DNA of 64,000 nucleotides from Yersinia thracica. Its GTDB lineage: Bacteria > Pseudomonadota > Gammaproteobacteria > Enterobacterales > Enterobacteriaceae. Position 1 is the stretch's first letter. Every line of letters begins with the position of its first letter. Location of the stretch: the NCBI RefSeq assembly GCF_902170565.1, contig NZ_CABHXX010000030.1, positions 1 through 64,000 on the forward strand, read 5' to 3'. This document shows, piece by piece, positions 44,756 through 54,693 of this stretch. The position numbers and the translations under genes are program-made. Below the pieces are notes generated by a model that was not told where the DNA came from, made no database searches, and was given only the letters and a program-made list of their open reading frames with translations.

Positions 44756-46291
44756 TTATGGTGCTGGAACTGCGGGTGCAGGTTCTACTGGCACATCTTC
44801 AGACTCGGGGCCGGTATCTTCTTCAGCGGGTGCGCCACCGAACATACCAAACAGGCCAACGAATTCTTGCAGCGACATTTTCTGACCATTCAAATCAACC
44901 TGGTTATCGGCAAAATGGAAACTGCTGCTGATAACATCATCTTTGGTGGTGGTCAGTTTAAACATCTGGCCCATAGCCGCAATGCCTTGAACCTGCTGTT
45001 GTGCCAATTTTTGTGCTTCTTCTGGGCTGTAGCCCTGTAGACGCGCAGTTTGGGTGGTCAGCTCGGTCGCCATTGCCATCGGAATGGTCAGCGTCGCGTC
45101 GACTTTTTTCACTGACTGCGCGAGTAGCGGCTCATTACTTGCTTTCGCTTGTGTTGGATCAGTCAGAGCGACATTCAGAGTAAAGGTGCTTTCCCCTTTG
45201 GCATTTTTCCAGCTCAGTGGTGCAATGCTAATGGTCGGATTACCTTTCAGCAAGGCAGGGAGGTTAGCCAGTAACATATCGGCCATTTGTTGCTGATAAG
45301 CTTCCGGATCCAGATTTTCACCCGCCTGAACAGCTTGCAAAGCTTGTTGATTATAGGCGCTGGAGAATTGTTTCAAGCTTTGACCGTCCAAATGGTCGAA
45401 AGTGAAGGCCAATTTACCGGCACCAAAATCATTATCCTGAATTTTTAGAGCGTCTAATGTATAGGTCAACTTACCGTTCAAATCTTTATCGGTTTCACCT
45501 AATTGAGTATTCAGGTTAAAACCAACCAGTGTCGCGGTGTCTTTGCCATCGACATTTAAACCAATCTGCTTGATGCCCAGTTGTTGGTCACCAATGCTGA
45601 GATCAAACTTGCCTACATTGGTGTTACTTTTAATAACCAAACCTTGCAGGCTAAATTGCTCAAGTTGATCCCACTGATTTTTGCTCGCAAAAACAAGACT
45701 GTCACTAGAACCGCTCATTTTCACATTGCGCAGATCTCGCGACACATCAGCATCAATTTTAGCGCCAGCGAATTTCATGCTAGTGGTGTTTTGCTGATAA
45801 TCAATTGGAATAAACGTAATGGCAGAAGAGGTATCGCCGCTGTACGAAATGCGGGAGTCTGCAGTAAAGGGTGATTGGCCTTTAGTCACTTCAAACAGTT
45901 TTTTCAAGGCTGGCGTATTGGCAAGCTCGGTGTGTACCGAGGCCATGCTTGGGATCAGATTGAATTTTTTTAACTGCGCTAATGGGAATGGGCCGTGATC
46001 GATAGTTTCGATAAATGCCACTTCATCACCATCTTTTAAGGCTTTTTCGCCCGCAACAGTGCTATCGGCTTGTAAAATATAGCGAACCTGGCTACTGAAC
46101 AGACCGCGCTGATAATCTTTATAGGCGAATTTTACGCCAGCTTTAGGTAGCAAAGTTCTGATCTGGCCGTTGGCGTTGTTAACCAATTCGCCCATTCGTT
46201 GTTCAATCAATTTGCCGGTATACCATGAGGCCCCAGTCCATGCAGCGCCAAGTACCACAATGACGCTGACAGCCACTAACGATTTTTTCAT
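44756..46291 (-). CDS. ydgA: YdgA family protein (DUF945)
   Basis: A 511-residue envelope protein with an N-terminal membrane anchor or uncleaved signal (MKKSLVAVSVIVVLGAAWTG) and a long periplasmic part of beta-rich repeats. It matches E. coli YdgA through DHGPFPLAQLKKFNLIPSMA, NPTISIAPLSWKNAKGES and LNGQKMSLQEFVGLFGMF, and ends in a Pro/Ala/Glu-rich tail. The exact function is unknown. The start at 46291 matches the E. coli N terminus; an ATG at 46303 is an alternative with AAGG too close to it. Location between mal genes and manA is the same as in E. coli. Confidence 0.92.
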   Translation of the reverse strand: MKKSLVAVSVIVVLGAAWTGASWYTGKLIEQRMGELVNNANGQIRTLLPKAGVKFAYKDYQRGLFSSQVRYILQADSTVAGEKALKDGDEVAFIETIDHGPFPLAQLKKFNLIPSMASVHTELANTPALKKLFEVTKGQSPFTADSRISYSGDTSSAITFIPIDYQQNTTSMKFAGAKIDADVSRDLRNVKMSGSSDSLVFASKNQWDQLEQFSLQGLVIKSNTNVGKFDLSIGDQQLGIKQIGLNVDGKDTATLVGFNLNTQLGETDKDLNGKLTYTLDALKIQDNDFGAGKLAFTFDHLDGQSLKQFSSAYNQQALQAVQAGENLDPEAYQQQMADMLLANLPALLKGNPTISIAPLSWKNAKGESTFTLNVALTDPTQAKASNEPLLAQSVKKVDATLTIPMAMATELTTQTARLQGYSPEEAQKLAQQQVQGIAAMGQMFKLTTTKDDVISSSFHFADNQVDLNGQKMSLQEFVGLFGMFGGAPAEEDTGPESEDVPVEPAPAVPAP

Positions 46292-46526
46292 TGTTCTGTT
46301 CATCCTTTTCTAATACACCAAATTCACTATGTTGAACGCGGTAATGAGTCACTAATTAAATAACACCAGCGGGAATGCGTAAGAAAATAACATTCACCAA
46401 ACTAATATAGGCCTAGATTAACCATTCACAAATATTATTGCGACGATAACGGCTGATGACGATGGTGAAATCTAACCACTGCAGCATCAAAAGGCCAGCA
46501 ATAGACAACAAAATGAGTGAGTTCGT

Positions 46527-47702
46527 TCACCCTCCGTTGTAAACACGGGCAATTGACCCCACTCCGAGAACACTCACTGGTGACTCATTCGCCGGAATAA
46601 AACAGGATTCCCCCGGTTGCAGCGTGATGACTTGCTGTTGTTTCGTCAACACCGCCTGGCCTTGAACGCAAAATACGATAGCGGCACTGTTCTGCGCCAA
46701 CACTTGCGGCTCTGGCGTTAATGTATGCAGCGAAAAAGCAAAATCCTCAACCGGAATTGGGAACACCAATTCGTGACCCTGCTGTTGTGGTGTTGTCAGC
46801 AAAGTAGACGCGGGTTTCGGGATAAATTGCAGATTAGCCATTAACTCGGGAATATCAATAAACTTAGGTGTCAGCCCGGCGCGTAATACATTATCCGAGT
46901 TTGCCATCACCTCCAGCGCCACACCGTCCAGATAGGCATGCGGTGTTTCAGCATACAGGAACATGGCTTCACCGGGTTGCAGTGTCACCACATTTAACAA
47001 TAAGGGCGAGAACAAACCGCTGTCATCAGGGTAGAAACGCGAAATACTGCGGATAGTATCCCATGGCTCACCTAATTGGTTGTTCAAGGCCGCTTTCAAA
47101 ATCCCCAGCGCGCGCGTTTTTTCTTCGCCAGCCATACTCAGCAAACGGGCAAATAATGTTGCTAAATGTTCAGTGTCAGGTTCGCGGAGAAACGCGGCGA
47201 TATTTGGATGAGCGGCGGCTAACGGCTGGAGTAATGTTGCGATGTCATCCAAGGTGCGGAAACCATTCATGGCCTGGAAAGGGGTCAGGGCATAAACCAA
47301 CTCTGGCTTATGGTTAGCATCTTTATAATTGCGTTCGGCAGCATCCAGTGGAATACCGGCCTGATTCTCTTTAGCAAAGCCAATTTCAGCTGCGGCCTTA
47401 CTTGGGTGTACCTGAATGGATAATGGCTGGGCGGCACACAGCACTTTGAACAGGAAAGGTAATTCGCCGAAACGTTGGAAAACATCGTGGCCTAAATTGG
47501 CATCAGGATCTTGCTCAATAACTTCACGCAATGAATGCCATTGCCCTTTAGCATCCACCACTTCAGAACTGCTTTTGGGATGAGCCCCCATCCATAATTC
47601 AGCCATGGGCTGATTTTGCGGATTCGCCATGCCGTAAAGTTTAGTCAGTGCATCAGTACTGCCCCAGGCGTAGTTCTGTACTGCATTCTTCATTTTTTGC
47701 AT
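46527..47702 (-). CDS. manA: Mannose-6-phosphate isomerase
   Basis: Interconverts mannose-6-phosphate and fructose-6-phosphate for mannose use and GDP-mannose supply. The 391-residue type I enzyme has the zinc-site motifs QPLSIQVHPSK, NHKPELVYAL and YAETPHAYLDGVALEVMANSD. The ATG at 47702 (MQKMKNAVQNYAWG) matches the E. coli start; the longer frame to 47801 is not supported. It is divergent from fumC, as the E. coli neighbourhood suggests. Confidence 0.96.
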   Translation of the reverse strand: MQKMKNAVQNYAWGSTDALTKLYGMANPQNQPMAELWMGAHPKSSSEVVDAKGQWHSLREVIEQDPDANLGHDVFQRFGELPFLFKVLCAAQPLSIQVHPSKAAAEIGFAKENQAGIPLDAAERNYKDANHKPELVYALTPFQAMNGFRTLDDIATLLQPLAAAHPNIAAFLREPDTEHLATLFARLLSMAGEEKTRALGILKAALNNQLGEPWDTIRSISRFYPDDSGLFSPLLLNVVTLQPGEAMFLYAETPHAYLDGVALEVMANSDNVLRAGLTPKFIDIPELMANLQFIPKPASTLLTTPQQQGHELVFPIPVEDFAFSLHTLTPEPQVLAQNSAAIVFCVQGQAVLTKQQQVITLQPGESCFIPANESPVSVLGVGSIARVYNGG

Positions 47703-47927
47703 GTTGGCTATCTGCCCCCGAATCTGGCGAAACGCATCGCCCTGATAAAAATAGTCCCTTAGTAAACAATGGGGATGTAGGGGTTGCAAGTGGTAATGCA
47801 ATTCACCGCGTTGCTGAAATCAATAAAATGGTGAAAATGCGAATCAGTCGCATAAAGATGATGATAAATATGCCATGATATACCCGTCAGTCCTCAATTT
47901 TTTGTTCTATATGCTAAGGAGACAGTG

Positions 47928-49322
47928 ATGGTGACCACCCGCAGTGAAAACGACTCAATGGGGCCTATCGATGTGCCAGCAAGTCAATTATGGGGCGCAC
48001 AAACCCAGCGTTCACTGGAACATTTCCGTATTTCGCAAGAGAAAATGCCGACCGAATTGATTTATGCGCTGGCGCTGACCAAACGGGCGGCGGCACAGGT
48101 CAATATGGCGCTGGGCTTGTTACCCGCCGATCGCGCTAAAGCTATCATGGCGGCGGCTGACGAAGTATTGAATGGCGACCATGCTGGCGAGTTTCCGCTT
48201 TCTATTTGGCAAACCGGTTCCGGCACTCAAACTAATATGAATATGAATGAGGTGCTGGCTAATCGTGCCAGTGAATTATTAGGGGGGGAGCGGGGGAATC
48301 ATCGTTTGGTTCATCCTAATGATGATGTTAATAAAAGCCAAAGTTCAAATGATGTATTCCCAACCGCAATGCATGTCGCCGCAGTTATTGGGTTAAGAGA
48401 ACACTTATTGCCTGAGTTAAAAGCATTGCAGGGGACTTTGGCTAAGAAAGCTGAAGCCTATCGCGATATAGTGAAGATTGGTCGGACGCATTTGCAAGAC
48501 GCCACCCCATTGACATTGGGGCAGGAGATTTCTGGCTGGGTGGCAATGCTGGCCCACAGCGTGCAGCATATTGAAGCGACTATTCCCCACCTTTGTGAGT
48601 TGGCGCTAGGCGGCACCGCAGTAGGAACCGGCCTGAATACTCATCCAGAATATGCCGTGCGCGTAGCGAATGAGATAGCCGCATTGGTTCAGCAACCTTT
48701 TATCACTGCGCCGAATAAATTTGAAGCACTTGCCACTTGCGATGCATTAGTTCATGGTCATGGTGCATTGAAAGGTTTAGCGGCATCGCTGATGAAAATT
48801 GCCAACGATGTGCGCTGGCTGTCCTCAGGCCCTCGCTGTGGTATTGGTGAGATTTCCATTCCTGAGAATGAGCCGGGCAGTTCTATCATGCCGGGTAAAG
48901 TGAACCCGACACAATGTGAAGCTATGACCATGCTATGCGCGCAAGTGATGGGTAATGATGTGGCCGTCAATATTGGCGGGGCGTCCGGTAACTTCGAACT
49001 GAACGTATTCCGCCCATTGGTGATTCATAACTTCCTGCAATCCATTCGTTTGCTGGCTGATGGTATGCGCGGTTTTAATGAGCATTGTGCGGTGGGTATT
49101 GAGCCAAATCGCGACCGAATTACTCAGCTATTGAATGAATCGCTGATGTTGGTTACTGCGCTAAATACACATATTGGCTATGACAAAGCGGCGGAGATTG
49201 CCAAGAAAGCTCATAAAGAGGGGCTGACACTCAAAGCCGCTGCCCTGAAACTCGGCTATGTTACTGATGAGCAGTTTGATGAATGGGTCAAACCAGAGGA
49301 TATGGTTGGAAGTATGAAATAA
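47928..49322 (+). CDS. fumC: Fumarate hydratase, class II
   Basis: The iron-independent fumarase of the TCA cycle, 464 residues, interconverting fumarate and malate. It contains [45 protein letters not shown] and the lyase signature [19 protein letters not shown] lies 6 nt before the ATG at 47928; a GTG at 47925 is less well spaced. fumA, which precedes fumC in E. coli, is absent here. Confidence 0.97.
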   Translation: MVTTRSENDSMGPIDVPASQLWGAQTQRSLEHFRISQEKMPTELIYALALTKRAAAQVNMALGLLPADRAKAIMAAADEVLNGDHAGEFPLSIWQTGSGTQTNMNMNEVLANRASELLGGERGNHRLVHPNDDVNKSQSSNDVFPTAMHVAAVIGLREHLLPELKALQGTLAKKAEAYRDIVKIGRTHLQDATPLTLGQEISGWVAMLAHSVQHIEATIPHLCELALGGTAVGTGLNTHPEYAVRVANEIAALVQQPFITAPNKFEALATCDALVHGHGALKGLAASLMKIANDVRWLSSGPRCGIGEISIPENEPGSSIMPGKVNPTQCEAMTMLCAQVMGNDVAVNIGGASGNFELNVFRPLVIHNFLQSIRLLADGMRGFNEHCAVGIEPNRDRITQLLNESLMLVTALNTHIGYDKAAEIAKKAHKEGLTLKAAALKLGYVTDEQFDEWVKPEDMVGSMK

Positions 49323-49676
49323 CGCGCATTTGAGCCTCTCTAACCACGTCGGGATCTTTTTCGGCGTGGTTAGGGGAAATTCAATTGCATTATATTATCA
49401 GAATCTAATAAGCGTGATAATTAAAACAGTGTCAGCTAATAGGCTAAAAATAAAAAATCATCTTATTTAGGTAGTGTTTTTTTTCGTTTTTAGCTTAGAA
49501 TAATATTTGCTTCTCTTTGCATGATATATATCAATGATGTAGTTTAAAGTGAACAATTATTTACTTTCGTGAATAGTTTCATTGAGTAGTATTTTTTACG
49601 TGAGCCATCAGGTGGCTATAGTTAAGGTGGTTTGTATTTATCAAGGTGTTATTTTGACTCGGCAGGAGTTTATTTT
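49323..49676. other. AT-rich region upstream of the third PAS-HTH gene
   Basis: Besides the fumC terminator (49340-49373) this stretch has no gene. It is very AT-rich from 49380 and probably holds the promoter of the PAS-HTH gene. A GATATATATC palindrome lies near 49524. No defined operator could be called. Confidence 0.4.
49340..49373 (+). terminator. Terminator of fumC
   Basis: CTAACCACG (49340-49348) and CGTGGTTAG (49365-49373) form a 9-bp stem. The loop is long (16 nt, includes CTTTTT), and no U tract follows, so strength is uncertain. Confidence 0.6.
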
Positions 49677-50402
49677 ATGGAAGATAAAAAAGAAAAAAGT
49701 AGTCAACCCGATGAATCTAGCCTAACAGTTAGTTCACTTAGTGAAATATCGCTCATTGCTATAATGGAAAAAGCCAGAATTCCTTGGGCGATAAAAGACA
49801 ATAAATCCCAATTCGTTTATTTAAATGAATCTTGTCTGGATTTATTTGATATTCAGCCGGGCTTTGATTTTGAAGGGCGTTTAGATGAGGAGATGCCATG
49901 CCAATGGTCTGAGTATAGTGATGATTTCAAGGCTCACGACAGAAAGGCAGAGCAAAGCAGAGAGGGGGCCGAGATCATTGTTACGTCGTCTTTTGGACGT
50001 GAAAGGATTCTTTCACCATGGTACTTCCCTAAGTTTCCTATTTATAACCCCAATGGGGATGTGTTAGGGACTGTTTTTTTTGGTAAAAAGTTTAACTTTA
50101 TTTCTGTCTGTGATTTTTTTAACAGTTTAAAACCCTCTGTTATTACACTAACCCCTCCGGTAAATGATTTTTCAGAAAGAGAGCTTGATATCATATTTTA
50201 TGCAATTCAAAAAATGACAGCAAAAGAAATAGCAGAGAAATTATTCTTATCAAATAGAACCATTGAAAATAGGCTTAGGTATATTTATGAAAAAGTGGGC
50301 TGTCACTCTTTAAAAGATTTGATTGAATATTGCCATTCGTCAGGTTTGAATAACTATGTCCCTAAGAAAGTTCTACGTGAAGGGGTTAATTTCTTCTGGT
50401 GA
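49677..50402 (+). CDS. PAS-HTH (LuxR-type) transcriptional regulator, copy 3
   Basis: A 241-residue regulator with a PAS-like sensor half (RIPWAIKDNKSQFVYLNESC; about residues 30-135) and a LuxR-type HTH (FSERELDIIFYAIQ then TAKEIAEKLFLSNRTIENRL). It is most like the protein at 26593: both share FDIEGRLD/FDFEGRLD, KFNFIS, PP(T/V)NDF and R(T)IEN. AGGAG lies 8 nt before the ATG at 49677. It stands alone between fumC and tus, where E. coli has no such gene. Its target and signal are unknown. Confidence 0.75.
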   Translation: MEDKKEKSSQPDESSLTVSSLSEISLIAIMEKARIPWAIKDNKSQFVYLNESCLDLFDIQPGFDFEGRLDEEMPCQWSEYSDDFKAHDRKAEQSREGAEIIVTSSFGRERILSPWYFPKFPIYNPNGDVLGTVFFGKKFNFISVCDFFNSLKPSVITLTPPVNDFSERELDIIFYAIQKMTAKEIAEKLFLSNRTIENRLRYIYEKVGCHSLKDLIEYCHSSGLNNYVPKKVLREGVNFFW

Positions 50403-50464
50403 TTGAGCTGCAATAATAACCCCGAGAGAAGCATAAGTTTTAGGTTTTATGGACGGTATAATAA

Positions 50465-51412
50465 TTAAATTATACTTTCTCCCTCTATTTCGACATGTAA
50501 ATGCAACCTTGGCACCAACAAACGTAAAGGCTTGGCATCGGGTTTATATTTATGCTTAATCTGAGTGACATCGTAGTCGGTTAACTCCCCTAATTTAGGC
50601 AATTCAATCTCTGATTGAATTTGGCAAAATGCAATCAATGGCATAGGGCAGGGGTGTTGCACTTGTTTCTGCTGTTCCTGATACCAGATTCGCGCAATCG
50701 GCTGTACTTTTACTGGGCGCTTGATTTTTAAGCGCACCTTTTTTGGCAGTTGCTTAACCTCATTAATTTCTTTATTAATCAATTCAGCCCATTGCTCACG
50801 GGTAAATGGCGGAACAGCACGGCCTGCATTCAAGCTTTTGTTTAGTTGTGTCAGAATTTCTTCGCGCGTGACATTTTTAATAATATGTTTGTTCGCCCAA
50901 CCAAAACGCACCGAACTGGGATTTATTAATGGGGTAATGGTGCGGTAAGTATTTAATGTGATCAGCCCATGCAAATGGGTGTGAACAAACTCGAAACGCT
51001 GTTCACTCGGCAAGCCCGATTCAACGGTAATGATATGTTCCAGCTCGGTTTTTAATTGATTAATGTATTTGATGCTCTGTTGGCAAGCCGCTAATTGACT
51101 ATCAGTCACTGAAAAACAGAGTATTCCTGGCAGTCGGAGGGCGGCTTTGCTGCTGACATTCTGGCCTTGGTGATGAATAAATAGCCGCTGGTAATGCTGT
51201 AAAGCCATATCTCGTGCCGGAGTACCCACTGTGGCACTCACAGTGATATGCTTAATAGGTTGATTTTCCGTGCCTTTCTCTATTTCAGGGAGAGAGAAAA
51301 CACGAGCTGCAAGTAAAGGTAAGTCTTCCAGTTGCTGGTGGAGGTCCTGCAATCCGATCTCCAATGAGGTAAAGCGGTTATTTAGTCGATCTATCAAATC
51401 ATATTTATTCAT
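50465..51412 (-). CDS. tus: Replication terminus site-binding protein Tus
   Basis: Binds Ter sites and halts replication forks from one side. The 315-residue protein matches E. coli Tus along its length, including LLAARVFSLPEI, SSKAALRLPGILC, VRFGWANKHIIKNVTREEIL, LKIKRPVKVQPIARIWY and PLRLLVPRLHLHVE. The ATG at 51412 (MNKYDLIDRLN) is chosen by similarity; two more ATGs lie just upstream. A Ter site overlaps the promoter region, so Tus probably represses its own gene, as in E. coli. Confidence 0.97.
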   Translation of the reverse strand: MNKYDLIDRLNNRFTSLEIGLQDLHQQLEDLPLLAARVFSLPEIEKGTENQPIKHITVSATVGTPARDMALQHYQRLFIHHQGQNVSSKAALRLPGILCFSVTDSQLAACQQSIKYINQLKTELEHIITVESGLPSEQRFEFVHTHLHGLITLNTYRTITPLINPSSVRFGWANKHIIKNVTREEILTQLNKSLNAGRAVPPFTREQWAELINKEINEVKQLPKKVRLKIKRPVKVQPIARIWYQEQQKQVQHPCPMPLIAFCQIQSEIELPKLGELTDYDVTQIKHKYKPDAKPLRLLVPRLHLHVEIEGESII

Positions 51413-51434
51413 CATCTTTTCTGACAAAAGCCAT

Positions 51435-51452
51435 TTTAGTTACAACATACAC
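51435..51452 (-). promoter_or_regulatory. Ter replication-arrest site upstream of tus
   Basis: On the minus strand the sequence GTGTATGTTGTAACTAAA matches the E. coli TerB core (GTATGTTGTAACTAAA, 16 of 16) including the G whose partner is the C6 lock base. It starts 23 nt before the tus ATG. From known polarity, forks travelling from high to low coordinates would be stopped here. Confidence 0.93.
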
Positions 51453-51770
51453 TATGTTATATCAGTAAAAAGACAGATCTGAAAGCCCGAAGTAACCATC
51501 AATAAACGGGTATATACAAAAATGTAAAAACATTCTCCACATCACTGGAGGGGGCTGACTGTAGCAGATATTATTAGGAAGCCTACGGCGACCTTCCTCT
51601 TTATGCTGAGTCATTTATAACAGGATTGAGTCGTGAACAGGGTAATGAAGAGAGTTTTATTGCCGAATATCGCTAAACACTGTCGATTGTTTTTATCCAT
51701 TTAATCCTAAGAATAAAAAAAGCTAACTGGCAGATGAGTGCCCGTTAGCCTTTAGTGATAAATCAGAATA
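51453..51770. other. Gap between Ter site and SHOCT gene
   Basis: No supported gene is seen. It contains the tus promoter region and, at 51722-51750, the terminator of the minus-strand SHOCT gene. A 23-codon GTG frame at 51632 has no family resemblance and only a weak ribosome site. Confidence 0.4.
51722..51750 (-). terminator. Rho-independent terminator of the SHOCT-domain gene
   Basis: On the minus strand GGCTAACGGGCA pairs with TGCCAGTTAGC around CTCATC and is followed by seven T (51721-51714). It lies 20 nt after the stop codon. Confidence 0.92.
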
Positions 51771-52160
51771 TCAGGCCAGCGCTTTCGCTTTTAACTGCTG
51801 ATATTCACTTTCAGTAATAGTGCCTTCATCTAATAATTTTTTAGCATCAGAAATCTGTTCTGCCGGCGATTTACCTGCAACGTGACGGATATACTCATTA
51901 GTATCCGAAACTGATTTCTGCACCGAGGCCCGATAGCGCTGCGCCATACCTTTGCCGCGAGTAATAAGATACACAAGAGAGGTGAGTAACGGGATGAAGA
52001 GCAAGAACAAAATCCAAATTGCTTTATAAAAGCCACCAAGCTCATGATCCCTGAAGAGATCGGAAATGACCTGGAACAAAATCAGCAAGTATGCGATGAA
52101 AAAGAAAATTGAAAATGTTGTCGCCAGTATGTCCCAAAGCGTAAGAAAGTGAGTTGTCAT
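51771..52160 (-). CDS. Membrane protein with PLD-nuclease-N-type helices and SHOCT domain
   Basis: A 129-residue protein with two membrane helices (about residues 13-38 and 46-68) arranged like the PLDc_N domain, and a C-terminal SHOCT motif (ISDAKKLLDEGTITESEYQQ LKAKAL; split here by a space), a short domain often found on membrane proteins of unknown role. The ATG at 52160 has AGGAG 6 nt upstream. It is monocistronic with its own terminator. Function is unknown. Confidence 0.75.
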   Translation of the reverse strand: MTTHFLTLWDILATTFSIFFFIAYLLILFQVISDLFRDHELGGFYKAIWILFLLFIPLLTSLVYLITRGKGMAQRYRASVQKSVSDTNEYIRHVAGKSPAEQISDAKKLLDEGTITESEYQQLKAKALA

Positions 52161-52299
52161 ATTTTCTCCTGACATTAAATAAATTAAGGAAACGTCTCGT
52201 CATAAAATCCCTTAATACATTAGAGACTTAATTTATATTCCAAGCAACAGTCACCTAAAGTCGTTAGGTTCGTTCTAATCATAGGTACATAGCAGAGAG

Positions 52300-52323
52300 G
52301 ACGTCAAATTGTAATTTGACGTC
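52300..52323. promoter_or_regulatory. Perfect palindrome between ynfM and SHOCT gene
   Basis: GACGTCAAATT and AATTTGACGTC form an 11-bp-arm palindrome with a 2-nt centre. It lies 25 nt after the ynfM stop and about 140 nt before the SHOCT gene start. It has no U tract, so an operator for the SHOCT gene is as likely as a terminator for ynfM. Confidence 0.5.
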
Positions 52324-52347
52324 ACAGAGACTTTATTTGATTTCAGA

Positions 52348-53634
52348 TTAAATTTTGGCGGCTTCGGGCAATTTTCGTAATCTCTGACCGACATACAACG
52401 CGAGCAACAAAAGGGTGGCGATAAATGAAACAACGCCGGTCCAACCTAAATTAAGCCAGAAAATACCGCCTAATGTTCCCGCAACACTCGATCCTGCATA
52501 ATAACAAAAGAGATAAAGTGAAGAAGCCTGTGCTTTAGCGCGGCGAGCACGGCGGCCAATCCAACTGCTGGCGACAGAATGTGCGGCAAAGAAACCGGCG
52601 GTAAATATCATCATGCCGATAAAGATTATTATTACAGGAGAGAAACCGGTGATAATAACCCCAATCAACATCATGCCTATTGAGGCCATTAACACCGGCC
52701 CCCGGCCATAGCGGCTGGTCAAAGCACCGGCTTTGGGTGAGCTATAAGAGCCGGTAAGATAAACTATCGATAATAAACCCACGATGGCCTGACTGAGATA
52801 ATAAGGCTGCGCCAACAAACGATAACCAATGTAATTAAATAAAGTCACAAAGCTGCCCATAATTAAAAAGCCTTCGGCGAACAGCAGAGGTAAGCCCGAA
52901 TCACGCCAATGTAATTTGAAATTAATCACAAGTGTTCGGGGCCGTAGCGGGGTTGCCCGGAAGTGTTTAGAGGCTGGAAGAATACGCCAGAACATACAAG
53001 CGGCGGCCAAAGCAAATAAACCAATTACCGCCAGTGCGATACGCCAGGAAAAGAAATCACTCAGCACCCCTGTGACCAAGCGGCCACTCATCCCGCCAAT
53101 AGAGTTTCCACTGATATACAACCCCATCGAGAGCGCGACAAAACTGGGGTGAATTTCCTCACTGAGATAGGTCATAGCTACGGCCGCCACCCCACTCAGG
53201 GATAAGCCAATCAATGCCCGCATCAGCAAAATCCCATGCCAGCTCGTCATAAAAGAACAAATTAATGTGCAGATAGCCGCCAGCATCAGCGCAACCACCA
53301 TCACTGATTTACGGCCAATCGCATCTGATAATGGGCCGGTAAACATCAGCCCCAAAGCCAGCATTCCAGTCGCAGATGAAAGCGATAAACTGCTGCTTGC
53401 CGGAGAGATAGAAAAATCCTGCGATAACAGCGGCAATATGGGTTGGATGCAATAGAGCAGGGCAAAAGTGGCTAAACCGGCTGAAAAGAAAGCCAGTGTG
53501 ACGCGCATGAATTCTGGCGTACCGCGTTGAATATAAGGGCGTTTTCGTGCCGCAATTAAGCGCGTGGTAGCATCATTTACTGAGAGGGGCGGCACTGCGG
53601 TATCCGTCGTCGGAGTGCGCAAAGAGGGAGTCAC
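52348..53634 (-). CDS. ynfM: MFS transporter YnfM
   Basis: A 428-residue major facilitator with twelve hydrophobic segments after a hydrophilic N terminus of about 45 residues. The loop motif GPLSDAIGRKSVMV between helices 2 and 3 is the MFS signature. It matches E. coli YnfM (an efflux-type transporter) and lies divergent from the LysR gene ynfL, as in E. coli. The LysR protein probably controls it. The substrate is not known from sequence. Confidence 0.9.
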   Translation of the reverse strand: MTPSLRTPTTDTAVPPLSVNDATTRLIAARKRPYIQRGTPEFMRVTLAFFSAGLATFALLYCIQPILPLLSQDFSISPASSSLSLSSATGMLALGLMFTGPLSDAIGRKSVMVVALMLAAICTLICSFMTSWHGILLMRALIGLSLSGVAAVAMTYLSEEIHPSFVALSMGLYISGNSIGGMSGRLVTGVLSDFFSWRIALAVIGLFALAAACMFWRILPASKHFRATPLRPRTLVINFKLHWRDSGLPLLFAEGFLIMGSFVTLFNYIGYRLLAQPYYLSQAIVGLLSIVYLTGSYSSPKAGALTSRYGRGPVLMASIGMMLIGVIITGFSPVIIIFIGMMIFTAGFFAAHSVASSWIGRRARRAKAQASSLYLFCYYAGSSVAGTLGGIFWLNLGWTGVVSFIATLLLLALYVGQRLRKLPEAAKI

Positions 53635-53769
53635 GGTATTTCCTTATCAATAATACAGGTGCTGCGAGAGCAAGAGGCCAGCTAATAACAAAATCATAGG
53701 AATAGCGGACTTTTTTGTCTAATATATTAATCATTCATAATAATACTTTAAAAGTCTCAATGGGGTTGG

Positions 53770-54693
53770 ATGAGTATTGAACTCAGGCACTTACGTTATT
53801 TCATTGCGGTGGCAGAAGAGTTGCATTTCGGACGAGCCGCAGAGCGTTTGCGCATTTCTCAACCACCATTGAGTCAACAAATTCAAATTCTGGAAGAACA
53901 AATTGGGGCGCGGTTGTTTGCCCGCAATAACCGCAATGTCAGTCTGACTCAAGCTGGCGAACTGTTTTTAAAAGAAGCCTATCAAATTCTGGCGCAGGTA
54001 AATTCGGCGTCTGAGAAAGCTGCGCGGCTGCATCGCGGAGAGTCTGGGGAACTGACCATCGGTTTTACCTCATCCGCCCCTTTTATTAGCACAGTGTCCA
54101 AAAATTTGCGGGCTTTTCGTCAATTACATCCGCAAGTCCATATTAAAATGCGTGAAATCAATAGCAAACAGCAAATTGAACCCTTACTGGACGGGCGACT
54201 GGATCTTGGCGTCATGCGCAACACTCGCTTGCCCGATGCACTGCAATACCGTCTGCTATTACGTGAGCCCTTAGTCGCCGTGGTGCACGAAGAAAGTCCG
54301 TTAGCCGCCTTGCCCTTGGGCCGAGTTAAATTTAGCGCCTTGGCTGAACAACCTTTTGTGTTCTTTTCGCGGGAGGTTGGCACCGCACTTTACGACGAGA
54401 TTCTTGCATTGTTAGCTCGCGCCGGTATCACGCCATATATTACGCAAGAAGTCGGGGAGGCGATGACGATTGTCGGTCTGGTTTCCTCAGGTTTAGGTGT
54501 TTCTATCTTGCCCGCATCATTTACACGAATAAAAGTGGATGGGGTGAAATATTTGCCATTGGCGGAAGCCAGTGCCACTACCGAGGTGTGGCTGGTTAAT
54601 CATAAACATCGGCCAGTGACCGCGCCGGCAGAAGCATTGATTCGCCTGATGGTGGCGGATATCCCCAATGCGGCAAAGCATAAAAACGTTTAG
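53770..54693 (+). CDS. ynfL: LysR-family regulator YnfL
   Basis: A 307-residue LysR-type regulator with an N-terminal winged HTH (IELRHLRYFIAVAEELHFGR, ERLRISQPPLSQQIQILEEQ) and a C-terminal effector domain (about 90-295). It is divergent from ynfM (135-nt gap), the classic arrangement for a LysR regulator and its target. Gene order ynfM-ynfL-mlc agrees with E. coli. Confidence 0.9.
   Translation: MSIELRHLRYFIAVAEELHFGRAAERLRISQPPLSQQIQILEEQIGARLFARNNRNVSLTQAGELFLKEAYQILAQVNSASEKAARLHRGESGELTIGFTSSAPFISTVSKNLRAFRQLHPQVHIKMREINSKQQIEPLLDGRLDLGVMRNTRLPDALQYRLLLREPLVAVVHEESPLAALPLGRVKFSALAEQPFVFFSREVGTALYDEILALLARAGITPYITQEVGEAMTIVGLVSSGLGVSILPASFTRIKVDGVKYLPLAEASATTEVWLVNHKHRPVTAPAEALIRLMVADIPNAAKHKNV

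Noticed and set aside
51632-51706. A 23-codon GTG frame (MNRVMKRVLLPNIAKHCRLF start)
   Set aside because: Too short, no strong ribosome site and no known small-protein family; kept only as a remark.
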